Numbered from the stretch's first letter, positions 1 to 9,727 are shown. The stretch: 64,000 nt of DNA from JBCCOW01 sp038749105 (GCA_038749105.1 JBCDIM010000001.1:100757-164756); one strand, 5' to 3'. Program-made: numbers and translations. Notes: a model not told the origin generated them from the letters alone.

Positions 1-2
1 AT

Positions 3-1610
3 GTCTCGACCAAAGGGTCCGATACGAACCCAGGCACTCTGAATAAGCCGCTCCGCCGCGTCTCAAAGGCTTTAGCGGAGCTGAAAACCATCGACGGGCC
101 CGTCGTGATCAAGATCGAACCGGGCGTATACCGCGAAGGCAATCTGCGTATCGGTCGTCGAGCCTGGCCCACCGTGATTGAGAGCTCTGGAGAGCAGCAG
201 GCGGTCATCTCCGGCTCGGATGTCTGGTCCGAATGGGAGAGTGTTGGCCCGGACTGGGTGGCGGCCTGGCCTTATGACTGGGGCTTGTATCAACTCGACG
301 CCTCGTTCCCGCAGCGCGACCACGACAGCCTGACGGTCGCCGGGCAACGCAGCGAGATGGTCTTTGTCGACGGCCTAAGACAAGTCCAAGTCACCGAGCG
401 ATCCGATCTTCGCCCTGGAACGTTCTTCATCGACCTGGCTGTTCAGCAGATCCGTCTCCGTCTTCCTGATGGGACGCAGAAAGACACAGCACTGATCGAG
501 GTTGGGATGCGCCCAAATCTTTTAGCCGCGCTGCAACCCAAGGATCTAACTCTCCGACGGCTAACCTTTCAACACGCGGTAAGCCACACCACGCGCAAGG
601 ACAAAGGGTTCGAGACCTGGGGCGTCTGCATCTTCGGCGAGCATGTATCCGGAATATCGAACGACGCGTCCAAACCTGATCGCGTCTTCGCCGAGAACAT
701 CTTACTGGAAGACTGTAGGTTCATCCAAAACAATCGCTACGGACTTACAGTCGCTAACACAAAACGATTCAAAGCAATACGATGTCAATTCAGCGACAAC
801 GGCGTGATGGGCTTCAATGCCAACCGCAATCGCTATGTCCATATCGAGGACTCCCAGTTTGACAGAAACAACTGGCGGCTGGGGTTCCTGGGCCACGTCA
901 TCGGCTGGCACCCGGCAGGAACCAAGATGCTGTTCATGAGCGATATGGATATCGTTCGCTCAACCTTCCGCGATAATTTTGCAACCGGGCTCTGGCTCGA
1001 CACATCGGTCAATCACGTCCGGATCCTCGATTCCGTCATAGAAGGCAACTGGGGAACCGGCTTCTATTACGAGCACTCGCAAGGCCCCGCGCTACTCAAG
1101 AACAGCCTTGTCAGACGCAACGGATTTAATGATGGATCAAGAACGATACGCGGCTTCGACGGAGGCGTCCTATTTGCCGAGTCTGAACACCTAACCATAG
1201 AGTCCTCCAGGATTGAAGAGAACATCAACTTCCAGATCGGCGCTCGGCCCCGCCCTCGAGCCGGCGGATGCTACTGGACAAACCGCCACATCGACGGGTC
1301 CTGCAGGCATCTCACTCTCCTCAACTCAACCATCGTAGGTACCTACTTTGACGGACCCAACGTTCCGGAATATTACAACGCAAGAGAACACCGCCACAGT
1401 ACTCTCGTAGGCATGTCACAACACGGCATATCTGATATGTACGCCGCCGACTTCCCAACAACCTTCCGCGGCTCCGGCAACACATATGTGTATTCTGATC
1501 AGAACGTCACATTCTCAACGGGCCCAAATTGGGGTTATCAAAGGATCTCTCTCTCGGCCTGGCAAGACCTCACTGCCCAGGATAAGGATTCCGTATTCGT
1601 CACGGAATAG
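3..1610 (+). CDS. Right-handed parallel beta-helix protein, 5'-truncated by the window edge
   Basis: The frame is open back to the first bases of the window. It begins with a VSTKGSDTNPGTLNKPLRR-like stretch, the usual N-terminal signature of secreted DUF1565/pectate-lyase-like beta-helix proteins (Y-V-x-x-x-G-S-D-x-N-P-G-T), so the true start and signal peptide lie upstream. An internal Met at 105 is a poor start. About 535 residues are visible. The middle (roughly residues 180-430) repeats short beta-strand units rich in Asn, Ser and aromatic residues (for example EDCRFIQNN, IEDSQFDRNN, ILDSVIEGN), as expected for coils of a beta-helix. Such proteins are often polysaccharide lyases or epimerases, but I see no motif fixing a substrate. 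The gene ends 24 bp before a dead insertion sequence. Fold is fairly sure; activity is unknown. Confidence 0.75.
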   Translation, partial: VSTKGSDTNPGTLNKPLRRVSKALAELKTIDGPVVIKIEPGVYREGNLRIGRRAWPTVIESSGEQQAVISGSDVWSEWESVGPDWVAAWPYDWGLYQLDASFPQRDHDSLTVAGQRSEMVFVDGLRQVQVTERSDLRPGTFFIDLAVQQIRLRLPDGTQKDTALIEVGMRPNLLAALQPKDLTLRRLTFQHAVSHTTRKDKGFETWGVCIFGEHVSGISNDASKPDRVFAENILLEDCRFIQNNRYGLTVANTKRFKAIRCQFSDNGVMGFNANRNRYVHIEDSQFDRNNWRLGFLGHVIGWHPAGTKMLFMSDMDIVRSTFRDNFATGLWLDTSVNHVRILDSVIEGNWGTGFYYEHSQGPALLKNSLVRRNGFNDGSRTIRGFDGGVLFAESEHLTIESSRIEENINFQIGARPRPRAGGCYWTNRHIDGSCRHLTLLNSTIVGTYFDGPNVPEYYNAREHRHSTLVGMSQHGISDMYAADFPTTFRGSGNTYVYSDQNVTFSTGPNWGYQRISLSAWQDLTAQDKDSVFVTE

Positions 1611-1633
1611 CGACACTCATACCACCCACCTAC

Positions 1634-2482
1634 AGCCTGTTATGCACTTTATTGCGCAGCTTGAGCGAGCTGAGCGAACATGATGACGATGAACGCGACG
1701 ATGTGCAGGCCCTCAAGCGTGCGGGGCAAGCGTTCATCGTCTTTAACCAGCTGGCGGAATCGGCTAGCCCACGCGAAGCTGCGTTCCACCACCCACCGCC
1801 GCTGCAGCAGCACAAAGCCTGCTTGGCCTCGGGCAGCTTCACCACCTCCAGCTGGATCCCGTGTGCTTGGGCGGCTCCCGCGGCCCGGTCGCCTGCCAAG
1901 GCCTGATCGACATAGGCCCATTCAACGTGTTCATCGGCGGCTTCTTGGACCTGCCGGGCCAGCTCGCCCACCTGCTTACGGTCGTCTTCATTAGTTGGGT
2001 GACGGTCAACGCAAGCAAGTGGCCGAGGGTATCGACGGCGAGGTGAAGCTTGCTGCCGTTCTTCCGCTTGTGCCCGTCATGGCCGGCCGGGGCCCTGCTC
2101 TCGGGGGTGCTGCGGAGGGTGCGGCTGTCGAGGATCGCGGCGGTGGGTTCGGGCTCTCTACCGCCCTGTTTACGCAGCAACCGACGCAGGTCGTCGGCCA
2201 TCTGTAAGAACAGGTGCGAGTTCATCCATTGCCGAGACTGTTGGTAGACGGTTTGTCAAGGCGGGAAGTCGTGAGGCAGATACCGCTACTGGCTACCAGT
2301 GCGGACGATCCAACGTGAGCCGTTGAACTGCTCGCGGAGTGAGTATTCTCGCTGTGGGCGTCTTCACGCATCAGCGTGAGATACGGCGCGACGAACGCCC
2401 ACTCGTCGTCGCTCACGTCGCTGGGGAAAGGCTTCCTTGCCATCGCCCTCGATTACGACCTACCCAAAATGCATAACAGGCT
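1634..2482. mobile_element. Degenerate IS5-family insertion sequence
   Basis: The boundaries are a 13-bp inverted repeat: AGCCTGTTATGCA at 1634-1646 and its reverse complement at 2470-2482. The repeat and the DDE transposase remnant inside fit the IS5 family (IS1031/IS427-like). I could not find a convincing target duplication, so the copy is old or one end has been altered. The right end lies only 10 bp from the stop codon of the fucosidase gene, so the insertion probably replaced that gene's original 3' end or terminator region. Confidence 0.7.
1649..2443 (-). pseudogene. IS5-family DDE transposase, frameshifted
   Basis: Read from 2443 downwards, the protein starts with MARKPFPSDVSDDEWAFVAPYL, a typical IS5-type transposase N-terminus. 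It continues in other frames through segments with TAAILDSRTLRSTPES and HKRKNGSKLHLAVDTLGH (first catalytic Asp region), then VEWAYVDQA, and ends with RRWVVERSFAWASRFRQLVKDDERLP (the E-containing W-x-V-E-R-x-F-A-W motif). At least three frame changes separate these blocks, so no functional transposase can be made. Several overlapping short frames across this stretch are only fragments of this one gene. Confidence 0.8.
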
Positions 2483-2492
2483 CGAGTGTGAC

Positions 2493-3809
2493 TTATTCGT
2501 ACGCATCGGCAGAAAACTCTCGCTCGGTTCCTTGCCCTTGGTGCCCACCGGAGAACTGGGCAACCTCTCCCGGCGCAAACTCAATCTTCAAGACAAGGAC
2601 TTGGCCCGCCAGTTCATTCACCGGCACATTCAGCAAGCGAAGGAAAGGCTTTGCCTCAACGCCTGGGCCATAACCGGGGATACGATTAATGACGTACTCG
2701 ATAGGCTGACCTGTATTTAAGAGGGTTACAGATCGTGGTTCGGTATCGATCGGCTTGAGTCGAACACTGGTAGTGACCGGCGGCTTATGCAGAACTGCGT
2801 ACAACGTGTCGCCTTTTCGCGTCAATAGGATCTTGTCGTTTGATGTGAGATCGCTGCAACCCTCTACGTTGCAGAAGGCTTCACGGACCCGCTTAAACCA
2901 CGAACCCATTCGCGAGAGCAGGGCCTGCGAATAGCCGCTAAACGCGCCATCAGGCTGTGGGCCGACATTAAGCAGATAGTTGCCGCCCTTAGCCAGGATT
3001 TTCGCCACACTGTGCTGCAGATGCCAGTCACTGTAGTAGTCCTCATCAGGCTTGTAGGACCAGCTGATCAACCCGATCGATGTGTTGGCTTCGGTTGGTT
3101 TCTCAAACTTGACCATGGCATTGACACTATTGTCCCAGTCTCGTTCCGGGGTCTTGAAGTCACCCCTGCCGAAACCGCGGTTATTGATCACGGCCTGTGG
3201 CTGCAGCTCGTGGATCATGTCGTGGAATGACTCATCCACATGCTCAATCACATTCGCGTCCCACCACCAACCATGAATCGGCCCGTAATTGGTGAGGAGT
3301 TCGCGTGCCTGCGCCTCAACATAAGCGAGATATTGATGCACGTTGGGCTCATCACCTTCGAGTGGATTGGCGTACTCATAAGGCCGACCTGCGTGCGGGT
3401 AGTTCGGATGATGCATGTCCGGAATCGAGTAGTACAGGCAGAGCGGTACACCACGGTGTTGGCAAGCATCGCTCAACTCTTTGAGGACATCCCGCCCAAA
3501 CGATGTGTTCGTGATCTTGAAGTCGGTGTGAGCCGAGTCCCAGTTGCAGAACCCATCAATGTGTTTGGTCGTAAAAACCACATAATCCATGCCCGCCGCC
3601 GCTGCGGCATCAAGCCATGCATTCGCATCGAAGCGTACTGGATTGAACTGGCTGGCGTACTCGGCATAATCCTCGCGCGAAACCGGCCAACGCCAGATCT
3701 CTTGCTCGTGCCATCCTTTGATGGCGTAGAGCCCCCAGTGAACGAACAGGCCAAACCGGTTCTCGAAAAACCAGTCTCGCGCGTCATTGAACTTGGCAAG
3801 GCCATCCAT
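2493..3809 (-). CDS. Alpha-L-fucosidase-like glycoside hydrolase (GH29)
   Basis: The 438-residue protein opens with ARDWFFENRFGLFVHWGLYA, the GH29 signature (W-x-x-x-R-F-G-x-F-x-H-W-G). It continues with AGMDYVVFTTKHIDGFCNWDS, typical of the GH29 TIM barrel that removes terminal alpha-L-fucose. The Asp in GWWWDANV (about residue 184) sits at the expected nucleophile position. The C-terminal part has the LLNVGPQPDG motif of the family. No clear signal peptide is present, so it may act inside the cell on imported oligosaccharides, or the start may be wrong. The gene stands alone on the minus strand, ending just beside the IS remnant; the last residues may be altered by that insertion. Fucose release fits a diet of algal fucans. 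Confidence 0.88.
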   Translation of the reverse strand: MDGLAKFNDARDWFFENRFGLFVHWGLYAIKGWHEQEIWRWPVSREDYAEYASQFNPVRFDANAWLDAAAAAGMDYVVFTTKHIDGFCNWDSAHTDFKITNTSFGRDVLKELSDACQHRGVPLCLYYSIPDMHHPNYPHAGRPYEYANPLEGDEPNVHQYLAYVEAQARELLTNYGPIHGWWWDANVIEHVDESFHDMIHELQPQAVINNRGFGRGDFKTPERDWDNSVNAMVKFEKPTEANTSIGLISWSYKPDEDYYSDWHLQHSVAKILAKGGNYLLNVGPQPDGAFSGYSQALLSRMGSWFKRVREAFCNVEGCSDLTSNDKILLTRKGDTLYAVLHKPPVTTSVRLKPIDTEPRSVTLLNTGQPIEYVINRIPGYGPGVEAKPFLRLLNVPVNELAGQVLVLKIEFAPGEVAQFSGGHQGQGTEREFSADAYE

Positions 3810-3987
3810 CTGCGGTCTCCAAAACGGGCATCCTACCCAAGACGCGCGGGGGAATGCTGTGACACCCGTTCACTTCATCTGGTAGCCGTATGACAGACGA
3901 CATCGCGATCAAACTGGATCGGGGCGGGCCGTGAAGTACCACGCACCTTCTTCTGTGGAAGGGTCAGTCATCGCTGATCCGCATTGA

Positions 3988-4182
3988 TCAGAACAACTTT
4001 TGACGTCCGTAAGACAACGATTTGAAGGACTCGATATCGGTACGCCCCAGCACGCTGTAGAGAGGCCAGCGGGATCCCTCAAGACAATCCGCGATAAGCG
4101 TCTCGCGGATGACGGGGGCTATCAACCACTTTTGCGGGAACATGCGTGACTGGAGTGAGTCCCCCAATAGTGTGATTGGAGA
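3988..4182 (-). pseudogene. Possible C-terminal remnant of an unknown gene
   Basis: In the roughly 400-bp gap between the fucosidase and the pseudopilin, one minus-strand frame is open for 64 codons and reads like real protein (motifs WLIAPVIRETLIADCLEG, GRTDIESFKSLSYGRQ) before a stop at 3988. It has no plausible start, and an in-frame stop lies just upstream. I do not recognise the family. It may be the broken tail of a gene once downstream of the pseudopilin. The rest of 3810-4215 shows nothing I can name. Confidence 0.3.
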
Positions 4183-4215
4183 TCATCCCTACATGTGGTC
4201 TGTATCAGCCTGATT

Positions 4216-4998
4216 TCAAGGATTCGCGGGGAACTCGGACTGCGAGCGGTTAGACGCGCTGCCGTCGAAGAAGACGTAATTGCGGGATTCGTTGATGTGC
4301 GGCGGGTTGACTATCTCGCCGGCAACCGAGTCATCGAGTGCGAACGAGCTGCCGCCGGAGTTAGCTGCGTCGAAATTTATGCCATCGATGTCACTCATCG
4401 CCCAGATATCCGAGAGGCTCGTGACGCCACGGTGCACGACCCGACCTGCTGATTCGATCTCATCAATCGCATTGGGGAAGCGGTTGGAATCCGTAAAACC
4501 ACCCACGCCGGTATTGGACGCCCAACTCGGGTTTGGGTCCGACTCGCCGAAGAACTTACGCGGCCAGGTGGTGGACTGATTGTTCACCTTGTAGACCAAT
4601 TGACCCCCGGTTGCGTGGTCAAACGCGGCGTCATTGCTAGGGCAACGCCAGATGCTCTCGCCCGCCCCGACATAGTCCGGCAGGTTCCAAACGGGGTGAC
4701 TGAGGTAGGTGCTGGACGCGAGTGCCGCCACGGCATCGGGGTGTCGGATACTGCTGAACACCGGGCCGGGCAGGCTGCCGTGTTCCTGGTCGTACATCGT
4801 GAAGGCGAGGCCGAACTGCCGGAGTTGGCTGAGGCACTGGGCTTGTCGTGCCGCAGCCCGGCCGCCCTGCAGCACGGGCAGCAGGATGCCGACAAGCAGC
4901 GCGATGATCGAGATGACCACGAGCAGTTCGATCAGGGTGAAGCCGCGGTCGGCGTGTCGTGGCTGACCCAAAGAAAGACTGGCGGCGGGATACGGCAT
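4216..4998 (-). CDS. Prepilin-type (DUF1559-like) pseudopilin
   Basis: A short basic leader ends in RGFTLIELLVVISIIALLVG (about residues 19-38). This is the type IV prepilin processing site (G before F, Glu at +5) followed by the hydrophobic helix. After processing by prepilin peptidase it would sit in the inner membrane or be fed to a type II secretion-like machine. The large soluble domain ends with a His-x(10)-Asp-Gly pattern (PPHINESRNYVFFDG), the H-X9-DG motif of planctomycete pseudopilins. 260 residues is normal for the group. It is one of four such genes here, each next to carbohydrate or PEP-CTERM genes. The 300 bp upstream to the next gene hold no other recognisable feature. Confidence 0.88.
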   Translation of the reverse strand: MPYPAASLSLGQPRHADRGFTLIELLVVISIIALLVGILLPVLQGGRAAARQAQCLSQLRQFGLAFTMYDQEHGSLPGPVFSSIRHPDAVAALASSTYLSHPVWNLPDYVGAGESIWRCPSNDAAFDHATGGQLVYKVNNQSTTWPRKFFGESDPNPSWASNTGVGGFTDSNRFPNAIDEIESAGRVVHRGVTSLSDIWAMSDIDGINFDAANSGGSSFALDDSVAGEIVNPPHINESRNYVFFDGSASNRSQSEFPANP

Positions 4999-5310
4999 GA
5001 GGGGCTACCGGTACAAAAAACGTGCCATTCCCCGGCAAAGACAGCGTATCCCACACCGCCGCGATTTCCACGCCCCCGTCGATCAAGACGAGCCGCCACA
5101 GACATCGCGTGATGACGGATTCACACGGATATGTGACAGAATGACATCGCTTCGGCTCTCCCAGCAGACAGAAACCGGCTTTGGCGGCCACACGGCGATT
5201 GGTACGGGCTTTGCCCAAGAGAGGGACAGCCGGGGGAGGCCCGGTGTGTGTGTCGGCCGGATTGTCGATGCACTTGCGTGTTAAACCCGCTGATTGAGGA
5301 AAGATGGGTC

Positions 5311-6351
5311 ATGGCCGAGATTCGATGTGCACAGTTTGGTTTGGGGCCGATCGGGATCGAGTCGCTGCGGTTGGCGGCGGAGCGGCCGGGTTTGGTGGTG
5401 CTGGGCGGGATCGATATCGACCCGGCCAAGGTGGGCCGGCCCCTGAGCGAGGTGGCAGGCTTGGACGGGCCGGCAGGCGAGACGCGGGTCTACAGCAGCT
5501 TCGAGGAACTCGTGGCAGACCAGGGCCCGGTCGACGTCGTGCTTCACACCGCGGGATCCAACGCGGCGGTCACACTGGAGCAGATTGAGCCGATGGTCGC
5601 TGCTGGGGTGAGCGTGGCGACCACATGCGAAGCGATGATCTTCCCGGCGTTGACCGCGAAAGCCGAGGCGGAGCGGATCGATGAACTCTGCGGGGCGTCT
5701 GGGGCCCGCGTGGTGGGGACGGGCGTGAACCCGGGGTTCGTGCTGGATTTTCTGCCGGTGTTCCTGACTGGGGTCAGCCGACGGGTAGACCGGGTGTACG
5801 GCGAGCGGGTGGTCAACGCCTCGACCCGTCGGATGCAGCTGCAGCGGAAGGTGGGCAGCGGCATGGCGCCCGAGACGTTCCGGGAGCTGTTCCGGCTGGG
5901 CAAGGCCGGGCACGCGGGCTTCCGGGAGTCGGCAGCCCTGATCGCCCACTGCCTGGGCTGGCCGACCGACGACATCCGCGAGACCTGCGAGCCGATCGTC
6001 GCCGAGGGCCCGATCCAGACCGAGTACTTCACGGTCGAGCGGGGCCAGACCTGTGGCCTGCACCAGATCGTCAAGGTCTACGACGACGGCATCGACCGCG
6101 TCGAGCTCGACCTGAAGATGTACCTGGACGCGCCGCAACCGATCGACCGCGTCGTGATCACGGGGGACCCGCCCCTGGAACTGCAATCGCCGACCGGCAT
6201 CGCCGGCGACCACGCGACCGTCGCGGCGCTGGTGAATGCCGTGCCGCGTTTGCTGGCAGCGAAGCCGGGCGTCCGGCTGCTGCCCGAGCTGGGGTGTGTG
6301 GCGCCGCAGCCGGTTTCCGCAAAACCCGAACCCGTGGCGGCCGTTGTTTGA
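5311..6351 (+). CDS. DapB-like NAD(P)-dependent dehydrogenase (2,4-diaminopentanoate dehydrogenase-like)
   Basis: I place the start at 5311, eight bases after a GAGGAAAG ribosome site; the frame also extends upstream without a good start. The 346-residue protein begins with a Rossmann segment (FGLGPIGIESLRLAA). It continues in the style of the dihydrodipicolinate reductase / 2,4-diaminopentanoate dehydrogenase family (VDVVLHTAGSN, ATTCEAMIFPA, GTGVNPGFVLDFLP). The GVNPGF motif and the C-terminal substrate-domain layout match the amino-acid dehydrogenases more than true DapB, which is shorter (about 250-270 residues). The substrate is therefore probably a diamino acid, but this is inference. 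It stands alone on the plus strand between a divergent pseudopilin and a PEP-CTERM gene. Confidence 0.7.
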   Translation: MAEIRCAQFGLGPIGIESLRLAAERPGLVVLGGIDIDPAKVGRPLSEVAGLDGPAGETRVYSSFEELVADQGPVDVVLHTAGSNAAVTLEQIEPMVAAGVSVATTCEAMIFPALTAKAEAERIDELCGASGARVVGTGVNPGFVLDFLPVFLTGVSRRVDRVYGERVVNASTRRMQLQRKVGSGMAPETFRELFRLGKAGHAGFRESAALIAHCLGWPTDDIRETCEPIVAEGPIQTEYFTVERGQTCGLHQIVKVYDDGIDRVELDLKMYLDAPQPIDRVVITGDPPLELQSPTGIAGDHATVAALVNAVPRLLAAKPGVRLLPELGCVAPQPVSAKPEPVAAVV

Positions 6352-6461
6352 GCGAAAAGCCGAAAAAACTGGCCCAAACCGATTGATTGTTTAGTTTTGA
6401 GCAGAATGCTCACCCCAAGCCTGCAGCTGATTTGATCCATGGAATGGAGGAGGTCAACCCT

Positions 6462-7280
6462 ATGAAAACCTGCCGTAATGCGCGTTGTGCGATCCCCGTC
6501 TTGGTGCCCGCGTTGGGCGTCTTTTGTGCGTCCCCCGGCGAGGCGGCGTTGCTCTATTCGACCGCGGGTGTCGCGGTCACCGAAGACTTCAACGGACCGG
6601 CTGGATCGGCGGCGACTACGGCTTGGGTCGATGACTCGACGATCCCTAACTTCTTCGCTTACGAGGAAGACCTCTCCGGGCCACCCGCCGATATCCGGGC
6701 GACGAGCGGGAGTTCCACGGGGATCCGGCTTTATCGCTGGCGTCAGAACGGCGACGCAACAGACTATGCCTTCGGGACCAGGCCGCTCGACGCGTCGGGC
6801 GACATGATCATGGGGTGGCAGATCGTGAACAACACCGACGAGACGCTGGAGTCTTTCTCGCTCGGTTACACCGGCGAGCAGTGGTCGTCAACGACCAGCA
6901 ATCAGAATAATCAGTTGGTGGTGGCCTACCAGTTGGACCCGGTCGGCGATCCGATCGATGACCTGGCCGACGGCACCTGGACCAACATCGACGACCTGAC
7001 GTTTAACAGCCCGATCGACAACGTGGCCGACAGCTCGGTCAACGGGAATGACCCGGCCAACCGTGAAGTGCTCGATCCGGTCACGATTTCTGAGCTCGAC
7101 TGGGCCCCGGGCCAAACGCTTTGGATTCGCTGGTTTGATAACAACTCAAACGGCACGGACCAAGGCCTGGCAATCGATGACCTTTCCTTCACCGCGTTCC
7201 CCATCCCGGAACCCAGCAGTGCGATTCTGCTTTCGGCCGGCCTGGGATTGCTGGTCGCCCGGCGTCGCAGCCGTGCCTGA
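6462..7280 (+). CDS. Secreted PEP-CTERM sorting-domain protein
   Basis: The start at 6462 follows a strong GGAGGAGG site; upstream in-frame codons are not needed. A signal peptide covers about residues 1-30. The middle is rich in Asp, Asn and Thr with no catalytic motif I recognise. The C-terminus is a classic PEP-CTERM signal: IPEPSS, a hydrophobic helix, and RRRSRA. Exosortase would cut at the PEP motif and deliver the protein to the cell surface or exopolysaccharide; no exosortase gene lies in this window. The next gene starts 19 bp downstream, so the two are probably co-transcribed. Confidence 0.85.
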   Translation: MKTCRNARCAIPVLVPALGVFCASPGEAALLYSTAGVAVTEDFNGPAGSAATTAWVDDSTIPNFFAYEEDLSGPPADIRATSGSSTGIRLYRWRQNGDATDYAFGTRPLDASGDMIMGWQIVNNTDETLESFSLGYTGEQWSSTTSNQNNQLVVAYQLDPVGDPIDDLADGTWTNIDDLTFNSPIDNVADSSVNGNDPANREVLDPVTISELDWAPGQTLWIRWFDNNSNGTDQGLAIDDLSFTAFPIPEPSSAILLSAGLGLLVARRRSRA

Positions 7281-7299
7281 AGGGAGTAGCATCTAACGC

Positions 7300-8013
7300 A
7301 TGACGAGACATGGCCTCTTGATGTCGGTGGTGTTCTGCGGCAGCCTACTCCTTGCCCCCACGGGGATGCAAGCGGAGACGCTCTCGTGGGAGTTTGGCGA
7401 TAAATCGGGCACGCGGCTGAACCGGGTCGTGGACAGCAAGGGCCGACCGGGCGGCTGGAGTGATGCTTTTGAGCGTTCGCGCGTCACGGGACGAGGCGTA
7501 TACCGGCTGGGTCGCGGCAGCGGCACGGTTGCCAACTCGTACCGCCGGCTGTCGTTTGGTGCCGCCGAGCAGGTCACAGCGGTGTATGAGCTCAGCGGCT
7601 GGGAGATCGAGGGCCCGACGGCGAACGAGACGCTCCGGCTGGGGCTGGTGCACACGACGCACGCGGAGCGGCCGAGGGTGCTGTGCCAGTTCAAGCTGCG
7701 GCGTACGGACAAGGCCGAGCTGACCCTGTCACTCGAAGCGTTTGGTGAGGGGGCCAGCAACGTGTACGAGACGGCCAAGCTGCCGGCAAAGTCGGACGCG
7801 CCGCTGAAGCTGAAGCTGGTGTACGACGCAACCGCGGACCGGTACGAGGGGCATTACGCGGTGGGTGACGGCGAGTTCACGCGCTTGGGCGGGGCGACGA
7901 CGGCTCCGGACCGTCAGCCTAACCACCTGCGGCTAGGCGCGACGGGGGCGTTCGACTCGGGCGATGGTTCGGAGCATGTCGCGTTCGACCGCATCGCGGT
8001 GTCGGGGAAGTAG
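7300..8013 (+). CDS. Small secreted protein of unknown function, possible jelly-roll fold
   Basis: 237 residues with a signal peptide (about 1-24, ending MQAE). The mature part alternates strand-forming segments (TLSWEFGDK, NETLRLGLVHTTH, KAELTLSLEAFGEG, LKLKLVYDATADRYEGHYAVGDGEF), which suggests a LamG/concanavalin-like sandwich. The style resembles the secreted protein at 24664-25461, and both may bind or trim glycans, but there is no motif to prove it. It starts 19 bp after the PEP-CTERM gene and is convergent with the gamma-glutamyltransferase, whose stop is only 13 bp away. Function unassigned. Confidence 0.65.
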   Translation: MTRHGLLMSVVFCGSLLLAPTGMQAETLSWEFGDKSGTRLNRVVDSKGRPGGWSDAFERSRVTGRGVYRLGRGSGTVANSYRRLSFGAAEQVTAVYELSGWEIEGPTANETLRLGLVHTTHAERPRVLCQFKLRRTDKAELTLSLEAFGEGASNVYETAKLPAKSDAPLKLKLVYDATADRYEGHYAVGDGEFTRLGGATTAPDRQPNHLRLGATGAFDSGDGSEHVAFDRIAVSGK

Positions 8014-8026
8014 AAGACAGGTTGCG

Positions 8027-9727
8027 TCAGGGCAGAACGCGGGCGGCATTGGTGCGGCGGTCGTCCCCGATGCCGATCCATTGGCCGTCGGCGTTGCGGG
8101 TGATGCCGTTCATGCCACCGAAGTACATCTTTCGGCCGGGGAGGATCTGCGGCCGCCAGCCGCGGCGTTCGAGCTGATCATGGAGGGCTTGGGCATCGGG
8201 GCCGGGCTCGAGGTGGACCTCGAGGCGGGGGAGCCCGGAGATGGCATGGAGAACGTGGGCACGGGGTTGATGAATGGCCTGGTCTAGGGTGTTTTGGCCG
8301 TCAAGAGCTTCGCTCAGTGCGCGGAGGACCATGGTGGGGATGCGTTGTCCGCCGGCCCCGCCGAGGGCGAGGACGGGCTGGCCGTTGCGAAGAGCGATGA
8401 CGGGGGTCATGGTGCTGCGTGGCCGGAGGCCTGGCCCGGCGTAATTCGGTGAGCTGGGGGTGCGGACGGCGAAGTTGACCATGGTGGTGTTGAAGACGAT
8501 GCCGGTGCCGGGGACGGTGACGCCGGAGCCGAAGTGGTGGCCGAGCGACTGGGTGGCGGAGACGACGTTGCCGTGGGCGTCGGCAACGATGAAATGGCTG
8601 GTGCAGCCGCGGGTCGGGAGGTTATGAGGGAGGCGGGCAGCGAGGGCCTGGGCCTCCTGGCTGGGGTCGAGGTCTGCGGCGGCCCGGGCGAGCCGGTCGA
8701 GGGCGTGTGGCGTGAGGTGCTCTTGGAGGGTTTGGAGGGCGGGGCCGCGCCCGCCCAGGGTGCGTCGGACTTTGGGGTAGATGAGGTAGAGAGCGCGGGC
8801 CATGGCATCGACCCGGCTGGCGGGATCAGCGATGGGTTGGGGGTGCAAACGCTGGAGGGTTTCAAGAGCGAGCAGGAGGGTGGCGCCGCCGGTGGCGGGC
8901 GGGGTGCCGGTGTAGACGGAGTGGCCGCGGTAGGTGACCGAGGGTGCGAGATGGACGGCGGGCTGGTATTGCGCGAAGTCCTGAACGGTCAGGTCGCTGC
9001 CGAGGCCGGCGAGGTGATCCGCGATGCGCTCGGCGAGCGGGCCTTCGTAAAGAGACCGCGGGCCGTGCGCTTGGATGGTCCGGAGTGTCTGGCCGAGGTC
9101 GGGGTAGGTGACGGGTTGACCCGGCGATGGGGGTGAGCCGTTGGGAAAGAAGACCGGGTGCAGGCCGCCGGCGGTGAGCTTGTCGACGGCGACGCGGGCG
9201 GCGTGGGTGTCGTAGCGGTCGGCAAGGACGCCGTTTTCGGCGGCGTCGATGGCGGGCTGGACGAGGTCGGCCCAGGGTTGGGTGCCCCAGCGGGCGTGGG
9301 CTTCGCCCCATCCGGCGAGCATGCCGGGGATAGCGACGGCGTGCGGGCTGGCGGCTCGCTGGGCTCGCGGGCGTTGGATGAAACGCTGGGTGTCCAGCTG
9401 GTCGCCGGCCTGGTCGAGGGCTTCGATGCAGTAGGTCTTGCCGGTCTCGGCGTGGTGAAAAAGGAGGACGACCTTGCCCCCAAGGCCGGAGCCCCAGGGC
9501 TCAGCGACGCCGAGGGTGAGGGCGGTGGCGACGGCGGCATCGACGGCGTTGCCGCCTTGCGCAAGGACGGCAATCCCGGCCTCAGCAGCGGCGGGATGAG
9601 CGGCGACGACGACCGCGCTGCCGGGCTTGCTCAGTTCTGTAGCGTGGGCACCGGACATAAAGAGTCCGATGCTGGTCACCAGGATCACAAGCAGGGGCAT
9701 GCGGGACGAGAGGGCGGCCGGTTCCAT
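8027..9727 (-). CDS. Gamma-glutamyltransferase family protein 1
   Basis: About 566 residues if started at the Met at 9727; the frame runs further upstream, but that part reads as non-coding and overlaps the divergent regulator. A signal peptide is present (ending MSGAHA), so the enzyme is periplasmic or secreted. Family marks: AQGGNAVDAAVATALTLGV near the N-terminus, and CTSHFIVADAHGN with the Thr expected to be the autoprocessing nucleophile. Then follow a PRSTMTPVI segment and ALGGAGGQRIP. The family splits glutathione and other gamma-glutamyl compounds after self-cleavage into two subunits. The start is uncertain: no Shine-Dalgarno precedes 9727, and 9700 (MPLLVILVT) is an alternative. A second member lies at 13038-14825 in the same module. 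Confidence 0.85.
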   Translation of the reverse strand: MEPAALSSRMPLLVILVTSIGLFMSGAHATELSKPGSAVVVAAHPAAAEAGIAVLAQGGNAVDAAVATALTLGVAEPWGSGLGGKVVLLFHHAETGKTYCIEALDQAGDQLDTQRFIQRPRAQRAASPHAVAIPGMLAGWGEAHARWGTQPWADLVQPAIDAAENGVLADRYDTHAARVAVDKLTAGGLHPVFFPNGSPPSPGQPVTYPDLGQTLRTIQAHGPRSLYEGPLAERIADHLAGLGSDLTVQDFAQYQPAVHLAPSVTYRGHSVYTGTPPATGGATLLLALETLQRLHPQPIADPASRVDAMARALYLIYPKVRRTLGGRGPALQTLQEHLTPHALDRLARAAADLDPSQEAQALAARLPHNLPTRGCTSHFIVADAHGNVVSATQSLGHHFGSGVTVPGTGIVFNTTMVNFAVRTPSSPNYAGPGLRPRSTMTPVIALRNGQPVLALGGAGGQRIPTMVLRALSEALDGQNTLDQAIHQPRAHVLHAISGLPRLEVHLEPGPDAQALHDQLERRGWRPQILPGRKMYFGGMNGITRNADGQWIGIGDDRRTNAARVLP

